DNA of 9,848 nucleotides. Source: an uncultured Clostridia bacterium. Its GTDB lineage: Bacteria > Bacillota > Clostridia > Oscillospirales > Oscillospiraceae. Location of the stretch: the NCBI GenBank assembly GCA_946061345.1, contig CAMGRA010000029.1, positions 1-9,848 on the forward strand, written 5' to 3'. Position 1 is the stretch's first letter. The number at the start of each line of letters is the position of its first letter. Below, piece by piece: positions 5,575 through 9,848 of the stretch. The notes under the pieces were generated by a model that did not search any database, had not been told where the DNA came from, and saw only the letters and a list, made by a program, of their open reading frames with translations. The position numbers and the translations under genes were made by a program.

Positions 5575-6498
5575 ATGTCCCATTTTACAAAAGAAGAATT
5601 GCAGTTAGCAAAGCAGATGGATTTGCTGACCTACCTGCAGCTTTGCGACCCGCAGAATTTGGTGCATCTGTCGGGCGACACCTACTGCACCCGCGAGCAT
5701 GACTCGCTGAAAATCAGCAACGGAAAATGGCATTGGTTTTCCCGCCATATTGGTGGACGCTCAGCCCTTGACTATCTCATCAAAGTCAAGGGCTTTTCTC
5801 TGCCCATGGCGGTAGAGCAAATCAATGGCTATTCCACTTCGGTGCCGGTTGTTCCCCAGCCGTCACAGCCGAAGCCCAAAACCATCTGCCTGCCGGAGCC
5901 CAATTCCTCCACCGCCATGGTACGCAGATACCTCAAAAGCAGAGGCATTCACGATACGGTCATCGACTTCTGCATCGACAGCGACCTGCTCTATGAGGAT
6001 AAGCGGTATCATTCGGCGGTGTTTCTTGGCAGAGATTCCGCAGGAGCAATTCGCTACGCCGGCATCCGCAGCACGGGAAGTGCCTACAAGGGGGAAGCCT
6101 CCGGCAGTGACAAGCACTATTCCTTCCGCCTGCCCGGGCGGAGCGACACCGTCCATGTCTTCGAATCTGCCATTGATGCCTTGAGCTTTGCCACGCTGAT
6201 GCTTTATCAGGGACAGAACTGGCATGAAGACCATCTGCTGTCGCTGGCAGGTGTGTTCAAAACCGAGCGTGACGATGTTGTCCCGGTGGCATTGCAGCAG
6301 TATTTGAAGGAGCATCCCCAAATCCGGACGATCCGCCTGCATCTGGACAACGATGCAATCGGCAGGGGTGCGGTTGCAGGAATCGTCAGAGGGCTTCAAA
6401 ACAGGTATCAAATCGTTGACGAACCGCCGGTTTCCGGCAAGGACGTCAACGATTTTTTGATGCACAAAATCCATATGAAACAGGAGGTAACACGATGA
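5575..6498 (+). CDS. DUF3991 and TOPRIM domain protein of integrative elements
   Basis: A 307-residue protein. The N-terminal DUF3991 part shows LSGDTYCTREHDSLKISNG then WHWFSRHIGGRSALDYLIKV (about 32-72), a layout resembling the zinc-ribbon/primase-like entry of DnaG-type proteins but with few cysteines. A Pro/Ser-rich linker runs from 90 to 108. The TOPRIM part has the Glu motif VHVFESAIDALSF (Glu197) and the Asp motif IRLHLDND (Asp258, Asp260), then GKDVNDFL (288-295). The metal-binding residues of a TOPRIM fold are therefore all present. Genes of this type are common in clostridial conjugative elements and are thought to act in element DNA processing or priming; the exact reaction is not established. 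It overlaps the next gene by ATGA. Length is normal and no lesion is seen. No clear promoter lies just upstream, which fits loss of the original operon start. Confidence 0.85.
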   Translation: MSHFTKEELQLAKQMDLLTYLQLCDPQNLVHLSGDTYCTREHDSLKISNGKWHWFSRHIGGRSALDYLIKVKGFSLPMAVEQINGYSTSVPVVPQPSQPKPKTICLPEPNSSTAMVRRYLKSRGIHDTVIDFCIDSDLLYEDKRYHSAVFLGRDSAGAIRYAGIRSTGSAYKGEASGSDKHYSFRLPGRSDTVHVFESAIDALSFATLMLYQGQNWHEDHLLSLAGVFKTERDDVVPVALQQYLKEHPQIRTIRLHLDNDAIGRGAVAGIVRGLQNRYQIVDEPPVSGKDVNDFLMHKIHMKQEVTR

Positions 6499-6788
6499 AC
6501 ATCAAACTCTATCAGGTGAACATGGACAGGGACGAGGATTCGGTGGCGTTCCTGTCGCTGGACAATCTCCGGCACACCCATCCCAACGCAGAGGTCGATC
6601 CTGCCATCTACGATCTGGTTTACAGCGGAGAAGTGAACTGCAAGGACTTGGAAGAAGTCTTCCATCTGTTCAACTTCGACCATCCGGCAGACTTCACCGG
6701 ACGCTCCATGTCCGTACGAGAAAGTGCAGCAAGCCGAGAAAGAGATTGCAGAAGCCATCTTCCGAAGAGAGAACCCTACAGTGGATGA
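6495..6788 (+). pseudogene. YodL-domain protein gene, 3' end lost and fused out of frame to the integrase
   Basis: Residues 1-74 are a recognisable YodL-type N-terminus: MNIKLYQVNMDRDEDSVAFL, YDLVYSGEVNCKDLEEVFHLFN and a closing DHPADFTGRSMSV. Proteins of this kind follow DUF3991/TOPRIM genes in clostridial elements and normally continue into a DxVE..GxFYCDxxGF-type segment, which is missing. From about 6717 the reading frame runs through the integrase gene in the wrong frame (RESAASRERDCRSHLPKR...) and stops at 6788. The start is sound: AGGAGGT at 6482-6488, and ATG overlaps the previous stop as ATGA. Function of the intact protein is not known. The fragment may still be translated. Confidence 0.75.
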
Positions 6789-7794
6789 GTATTGTAAAAA
6801 GTGGCTGATGATGCAATCCGGACGACTTCGGACTACGACGCTTGCCGATTACGAATCGAAGGTACGCAGATATATCCAGAAACCGCTGGGGAAAAAGCTC
6901 ATGTCGGAAGTGACTCCCGATGATGTGAAAATCGCACTGCTCCCCGCTGCAAAAAAATCGGAGTCGGTTTACAGCTCGACGCAGATGCTCTACAAGCTGA
7001 TTTTTACTTCTGCCAAAGAGAGCAACATTATCTCGGTGTCGCCGTGCGACAAGATTCCCGCAAAAGGTGGGAAGCCACCTAAAGGAAAAGAAGCGTTATC
7101 CAATGAACAGGTCAAAAAACTGCTTGACGCTATTTGTGACCTTCCTCCGTACATTTTTGTAATGATTGGCATTTATTGCGGGCTCAGACGGGAAGAGATA
7201 CTGGCGCTCCAGTGGGATTGTGTTCATCTTGATGCCCCTGCTCCGTATTTGTCGGTACAACGTGCTTGGCACACCGAACATAATCGCCCGGTTATTTTGG
7301 ATGAGCTGAAAACGAATGCAGCAAGGCGGGATGTGCCTATTCCACCCGAACTGCTGAAAGCCTTGCAGAAAGCAAAGGAAAATAGCTCCTCTAATTTTGT
7401 TGTAGCAAATAGTGAGGGCGGTGCTCTTTCCTATACGCAATTCCAAAGAGTCTGGAAATACATTACCACTCGAACGATAAAGGAAAGAACCTACACTCGA
7501 TATGTGAACGGCCAGAAGATCAAGCACACTGTGACCCCTGTGCTTGGAGAAAAAGCCTCGCACAATGGCAAAGTGGTGTACAGCCTTGATTTTCAGGTGA
7601 CACCCCATCAACTCCGCCATACCTATATCACGAATCTCATCTACGCCGGTCTTGATCCGAAAACCGTTCAGTACCTTGCCGGTCACGAGAATAGCAGAAT
7701 CACCATGGATATATACGCAAAGGTAAAATACAACAACCCTGAAACCCTCTCCAATGCGGTATGCAATGCTTTCTCAAAATTAGCCTTGGCATAG
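6718..7794 (+). CDS. tyrosine recombinase (element integrase), N-terminus truncated
   Basis: Site-specific recombinase of the phage/Tn916 integrase class. Counting from GTG 6724 as residue 1 (356 residues): core-binding domain TVDEYCKKWLMMQ onward (19-110); catalytic domain with Arg in YCGLRREEILALQW (Arg155), beta-hairpin Lys in LDELKTNAARR (Lys196), TPHQLRHTYITN (His295, Arg298), and LAGHENSRITMDIYAKV (His321, Tyr331 nucleophile). All catalytic residues are present. Relatives have roughly 50 more residues in front, an arm-DNA-binding domain, absent here because the gene is joined at about 6717 to the YodL fragment. GTG 6724 has no clear ribosome site; upstream codons in this frame are open but lack a start. 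Expression is doubtful, and without the arm domain normal integration/excision is unlikely. A terminator follows at 7812. Confidence 0.85.
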   Translation, partial: EKVQQAEKEIAEAIFRRENPTVDEYCKKWLMMQSGRLRTTTLADYESKVRRYIQKPLGKKLMSEVTPDDVKIALLPAAKKSESVYSSTQMLYKLIFTSAKESNIISVSPCDKIPAKGGKPPKGKEALSNEQVKKLLDAICDLPPYIFVMIGIYCGLRREEILALQWDCVHLDAPAPYLSVQRAWHTEHNRPVILDELKTNAARRDVPIPPELLKALQKAKENSSSNFVVANSEGGALSYTQFQRVWKYITTRTIKERTYTRYVNGQKIKHTVTPVLGEKASHNGKVVYSLDFQVTPHQLRHTYITNLIYAGLDPKTVQYLAGHENSRITMDIYAKVKYNNPETLSNAVCNAFSKLALA

Positions 7795-7811
7795 CGGCAT
7801 AGAGAAGCAAG

Positions 7812-7857
7812 GACCTGAGAACCATGTGCAGCAGCCATGTGTTCTCAGGTCTTTTCT
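7812..7857 (+). terminator. rho-independent terminator after the integrase gene
   Basis: An 11-base-pair perfect stem GACCTGAGAAC (7812-7822) / GTTCTCAGGTC (7841-7851), extended inward by CATG/CATG with a bulged T, then TTTTCT. It lies 18 bases after the integrase stop and is one of the strongest hairpins in the window. Confidence 0.85.
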
Positions 7858-7932
7858 CTGGTTGCGGCGCCACAACAAGCATCTGTGCCATGCCATTGGA
7901 AATGCCAAAATGGAGCTATGATAGTGCCGTTT

Positions 7933-8004
7933 GTTGTCCCATCCGTTGTCCCATTTGTTGTCCCATTAGGCTCGAAAAGTGGGGCGTTGTCCCCGTGTTG
8001 TCCC
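7933..8004 (+). repeat. five direct copies of GTTGTCCC, possible integrase arm sites
   Basis: GTTGTCCC occurs at 7933-7940, 7945-7952, 7957-7964, 7986-7993 and 7997-8004. The first three form an exact 12-base tandem (TTGTTGTCCCAT, CCGTTGTCCCAT, TTGTTGTCCCAT); the last two are 11 bases apart and end in C instead of AT. They lie between the integrase gene and the element-chromosome edge, with spacing close to one helical turn, which is how arm-type binding sites of tyrosine integrases are laid out. Binding is inferred. Units are too short and uninterrupted to be a CRISPR array. Confidence 0.75.
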
Positions 8005-8128
8005 CGATAGAATCCATTTCTTTGGGCCAGATTACGCCAAAATACGACAGACGGAATTGAACATATAGAAAGCAAAAACCCCGAAAAGTTTGCACTTTTC
8101 GGAGTTTTGATAATATTTTGATGGAAAA
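8005..8128. other. likely element-chromosome boundary downstream of rpsI
   Basis: Gene-free DNA between the repeats and rpsI, including the rpsI terminator. Inserting just after a ribosomal-protein gene is a known habit of tyrosine-integrase elements, and rpsI has been listed among such sites in streptococci, to my recollection. No core direct repeat could be defined because the opposite end was not recognised in the window. Confidence 0.35.
8074..8108 (-). terminator. rho-independent terminator of the rplM-rpsI operon
   Basis: Minus strand: CCGAAAAGT-GCAA-ACTTTTCGG, a 9-base-pair perfect stem extended by A/T pairs, followed by GGTTTTTGC. The reverse strand carries four T after the stem (8105-8108), so it may also stop plus-strand read-through from the element into rpsI. 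Confidence 0.85.
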
Positions 8129-8533
8129 TCAGCGCTTGGAGAACTGGGGAGCGCGACGGGCGGCTTTGAGACCGTACTTCTTTCTTTCCTTCATTCTCGG
8201 GTCGCGGGTCAGGAAGCCGGCGGCCTTCAAAGTGGCGCGGTACTCGGCGTTGACACCCAGCAGAGCGCGGGAGATGCCGTGACGGATGGCGCCTGCCTGA
8301 CCGGTCACACCGCCGCCCTGGACGGTGCAGACGATGTCGACCTTGCCCACCAGATCGGTGGCGACCAGAGGCTGACGGACGATCAGCTTCAGGGTATCCA
8401 GACCGAAATAGTCGTCAATATCGCGGCCGTTGATGGTGATGGAGCCGGTGCCGCCCTCATAGACGCGGACGCGGGCGATGGAAGACTTACGTCTGCCGGT
8501 GCCGTACTGATACTGTCTTTTGCTCTCGTACAT
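8129..8533 (-). CDS. rpsI: 30S ribosomal protein S9 (uS9)
   Basis: 134 residues. Seen: YQYGTGRRKSSIARVRVYEG at the N-terminus, INGRDIDDYFG, the core GGGVTGQAGAIRHGISRALL, and a basic tail RDPRMKERKKYGLKAARRAPQFSKR. The C-terminal SKR is the universally conserved end that reaches the P-site tRNA, so the 3' end of the gene is intact despite the neighbouring mobile element. The ATG at 8531-8533 follows AGGAGGT (8542-8548). It lies 17 bases after the rplM stop and shares the upstream promoter, the usual uL13-uS9 operon order. Confidence 0.98.
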   Translation of the reverse strand: MYESKRQYQYGTGRRKSSIARVRVYEGGTGSITINGRDIDDYFGLDTLKLIVRQPLVATDLVGKVDIVCTVQGGGVTGQAGAIRHGISRALLGVNAEYRATLKAAGFLTRDPRMKERKKYGLKAARRAPQFSKR

Positions 8534-8550
8534 AGTCTGTTACCTCCTAA

Positions 8551-8982
8551 TCAGTCCTGCGTCCAGGCTTCGGGCTTCTGAGCGGCATGGGGATGCTCAG
8601 CACCGGCGTAGACCTTGAGACGGTTGATGGCGTTGCGGCCAAGGGTGTTCTTGGGGAGCATGCCCTTGACGGCCAGCTCGAAAGCGAAAGCGGGACGCTC
8701 AGCCATGAGGGTCTTGTACTTGACCTCTTTCAGGCCGCCGATCCAGCCGGAATGACGGCGATAGAACTTCTGGTCCAGCTTGCGGCCGGTGAGAATGGCC
8801 TTGTCGGCGTTGATGACGATGACGAAGTCGCCGCAGTCAACGTTGGGGGTGAAATCGGGCTTGATCTTGCCGCGCAGGATGTTGGCGGCGATGACAGCGG
8901 TACGGCCCAGGGGCTTGTCCGCTGCGTCGAGGACGTACCACTTGCGCTGCACGTCTTCTTTTCTGACCAGGGTAGTGGACAT
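8551..8982 (-). CDS. rplM: 50S ribosomal protein L13 (uL13)
   Basis: 143 residues, the normal family length. Seen: RKWYVLDAADKPLGRTAVIAANILRGK at the N-terminus, then GDFVIVINADKAILTGRKLDQKFYRRHSG, MLPKNTLGRNAINRLKVYAGAEHPHAAQKPE. It binds 23S rRNA early in large-subunit assembly. I chose ATG 8980-8982 because GGAGG (8991-8995) precedes it by 8 bases; the frame is open for 20 further codons upstream, but those lie in the leader hairpin region. First gene of the rplM-rpsI operon, with a consensus promoter and a structured leader likely to carry autoregulation. Confidence 0.98.
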   Translation of the reverse strand: MSTTLVRKEDVQRKWYVLDAADKPLGRTAVIAANILRGKIKPDFTPNVDCGDFVIVINADKAILTGRKLDQKFYRRHSGWIGGLKEVKYKTLMAERPAFAFELAVKGMLPKNTLGRNAINRLKVYAGAEHPHAAQKPEAWTQD

Positions 8983-9027
8983 GGATATTTCCTCCGTATA
9001 TGATAATAAATATTTTGACTTTTTCCG

Positions 9028-9056
9028 GCTGCCGGCGTACAATGGTACTCGGCAGC
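9028..9056 (-). promoter_or_regulatory. L13-leader-type hairpin at the 5' end of the rplM-rpsI mRNA
   Basis: Minus strand: GCTGCCG-A-GTAC-CATT-GTAC-GC-CGGCAGC, a two-part stem (7 + 4 base pairs with a small internal loop) capped by a 4-base loop. Its first base lies at the expected transcription start, about 7 bases past the -10. Position and shape match the L13 leader known in Bacillota, where ribosomal protein L13 is believed to bind its own mRNA to shut off the operon. The family assignment is from memory. Confidence 0.7.
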
Positions 9057-9062
9057 TTTACC

Positions 9063-9091
9063 TTTATACCACGGAGAAAATCGAATGTCAA
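9063..9091 (-). promoter_or_regulatory. rplM-rpsI promoter
   Basis: Minus strand: consensus -35 TTGACA (9086-9091), 17-base spacer, -10 TATAAA (9063-9068). The AT-rich palindrome at 9095-9111 directly upstream could act as an UP element. Confidence 0.88.
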
Positions 9092-9094
9092 GGG

Positions 9095-9111
9095 CAATTT
9101 TTGAAAAATTG
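9095..9111. repeat. AT-rich palindrome between the divergent rplM and ttcA-like promoters
   Basis: CAATTTTT-G-AAAAATTG: two perfect 8-base arms around one base, 3 bases upstream of the rplM -35. An outer pair GGCAAT (9093-9098) / ATTGCC (9115-9120) also exists. It may be an UP element for rplM or a regulator site acting on both genes. Confidence 0.45.
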
Positions 9112-9140
9112 ATTTATTGCCGTGAGAACTCATTTATTCT

Positions 9141-9170
9141 TTGATTTTCTCTTGTTTTCTCTCATATACT
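9141..9170 (+). promoter_or_regulatory. probable promoter of the ttcA-like gene
   Basis: -35 TTGATT (9141-9146), 18-base spacer, -10 TATACT (9165-9170), 43 bases before the start codon. The surrounding DNA is T-rich (repeated TTTGATTTT and TTTTCTC), so chance matches are more likely here. Confidence 0.5.
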
Positions 9171-9213
9171 CTCTTTTGATTTTTATTAATTTCAGGCAAA
9201 AAGGATGTTGATT

Positions 9214-9848
9214 ATGCAGCGAATGATGGGACTGGTGCGACGGTGCGCCGACGACTACCGTATGATCTCCCCCGACGACAGGATCGCCGTCGGCGTGTCC
9301 GGCGGCAAGGACTCTCTGACCCTGCTGGCTCTGCTGGCGGCCATGCGGGAATACTACCCGCGCCCCTACGAGCTGACGGCCATCACCATCGACATGGGTC
9401 TGGAGGGGATGGATTTTTCGCCCATCGCGGAATACTGTGAGAGCCTGGGTGTCCCGTTCCACATCGTCAAGACCCAGATCGGCCCTATTATTTTCGACTA
9501 CCGCAAGGAGAAGAATCCCTGCTCCATGTGCGCGAAAATGCGGCGCGGCGCGCTGAACAAGGCGCTGACGGAGCTGGGCTGTTCCAAGGTCGCCCTGGGG
9601 CATCACTATGACGACGCCGTGGAGACCTTTTTGATGAGCCTGCTGTTTGAGGGGCGGCTGAGCTGCTTCCAGCCCGTGACCTACCTGGACCGCACCGGCG
9701 TGACCCAGATCCGTCCCATGCTCTATCTGACGGAGGGCATGGTCCGGCGCTTTGCCGAGGAGCAGCGGCTCCCGGTGGTGAAAAACCGCTGCCCCGCCGA
9801 CAAAAACACCAAGCGCGAGGAGATCAAGCAGCTCATCGTCCGCCTGTC
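9214..9848 (+). CDS. ttcA: TtcA-like tRNA 2-thiocytidine synthetase, N-terminal 211 residues (runs off right edge)
   Basis: Adenylating sulfur-transfer enzyme of the PP-loop family, expected to install 2-thiocytidine in tRNA (position 32 in the TtcA branch). Seen: IAVGVSGGKDSLTLL (PP-loop SGGKDS, residues 29-34), TAITIDMGLEG, Cys103-x-x-Cys106 in KNPCSMCAKMRRGAL, the conserved VALGHHYDDAVETFLMSLLFEG (126-147), and a third cysteine, Cys193, in KNRCPAD. Three cysteines in this pattern bind the [4Fe-4S] cluster in TtcA. E. coli TtcA has about 311 residues, so roughly two thirds or more is present. Start ATG 9214 was chosen because AAAAGG ends 9 bases upstream; ATG 9205 abuts the same site with no spacing. 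The exact branch (TtcA versus related TtuA/NcsA-type) is less certain than the family. Confidence 0.88.
   Translation, partial: MQRMMGLVRRCADDYRMISPDDRIAVGVSGGKDSLTLLALLAAMREYYPRPYELTAITIDMGLEGMDFSPIAEYCESLGVPFHIVKTQIGPIIFDYRKEKNPCSMCAKMRRGALNKALTELGCSKVALGHHYDDAVETFLMSLLFEGRLSCFQPVTYLDRTGVTQIRPMLYLTEGMVRRFAEEQRLPVVKNRCPADKNTKREEIKQLIVRL

Larger units (their letters stand above)
5575..8005 (+). mobile_element. decayed integrative (conjugative) element remnant next to rpsI
   Basis: Three plus-strand mobile-element genes follow in order: DUF3991/TOPRIM protein, YodL-domain gene front, and tyrosine integrase lacking its start, then a terminator and a set of GTTGTCCC repeats. Conjugation, relaxase and regulatory genes normally lying between YodL and the integrase are missing. 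The YodL-integrase fusion at about 6717 marks that deletion. The outer limits are uncertain: the right end should fall between 8005 and rpsI. No copy of the rpsI-side sequence was found further left to mark the other end. The minus-strand ATPase unit may be cargo of the same element. Confidence 0.65.

Noticed and set aside
5863..6474. Minus-strand frame of about 200 codons opposite the DUF3991/TOPRIM gene
   Set aside because: Antisense shadow of a gene with intact TOPRIM motifs and coupled neighbours.
7096..7686. Minus-strand frame of about 196 codons opposite the integrase
   Set aside because: The plus strand holds all tyrosine recombinase catalytic residues; the reverse frame has no domain.
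7930..8005. CRISPR array
   Set aside because: Eight-base units with 3-4 base gaps; no spacers of CRISPR size and no cas genes.
7845..8075. Minus-strand frame with an NGTT repeat protein segment
   Set aside because: The repeat is simply the translation of the GTTGTCCC DNA repeats; no ribosome site, and it crosses a terminator.

Overview
The window comes from a GC-rich Clostridia-type Bacillota, most like the Oscillospiraceae/Ruminococcaceae of the gut. The grounds are strong GGAGG ribosome sites, a 5'-proximal L13-leader-type hairpin before rplM-rpsI, a clostridial-type PPDK, and a mobile-element remnant (DUF3991/TOPRIM, YodL, tyrosine integrase) typical of clostridial conjugative elements. 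No species can be named from the sequence.

Layout. (1) 1-1518, minus: the N-terminal 506 residues of pyruvate phosphate dikinase (ppdK), running off the left edge, with a well-formed promoter at 1605-1633. (2) 1519-1970: divergent intergenic region. (3) 1971-3421, plus: a two-gene unit of a TauE/SafE-type membrane permease and a nitroreductase-fold protein. (4) 3441-3686: wreck of an ABC transporter ATPase gene (Walker A lost, frameshift in Walker B). (5) 3687-3855: non-coding breakpoint-like DNA with inverted repeats and, on the minus strand, a stretch resembling the end of a 16S-23S rRNA spacer. (6) 5489 down to 3875, minus: an AT-rich cargo unit with its own promoter, an ABC/OLD-like AAA ATPase, a small overlapping partner gene that looks truncated, and a terminator lying inside that partner's reading frame. 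(7) 5575-7857, plus: a decayed integrative element, with DUF3991/TOPRIM protein, the front of a YodL-domain gene, then a deletion junction into a tyrosine recombinase lacking its N-terminus, then a strong terminator. (8) 7933-8004: five copies of GTTGTCCC, possible integrase arm sites, next to the 3' end of rpsI. (9) 8129-8982, minus: rplM-rpsI operon with promoter and leader hairpin. (10) 9214-9848, plus: a TtcA-like tRNA thiolation enzyme, running off the right edge.

How it fits together. Core genes (ppdK, rplM-rpsI, ttcA-like) bracket a variable island. The island seems to have been built by insertion of an integrative element beside rpsI and then eroded by deletions, which would explain three separate broken genes (ABC ATPase, YodL, integrase 5' end) and a fourth likely one (the ATPase partner). 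The best candidate for a little-described system is the ATPase plus overlapping small protein at 3856-5404. It has the architecture of a two-gene defence-type cassette, but that function is inferred only, and the second gene looks cut short here.
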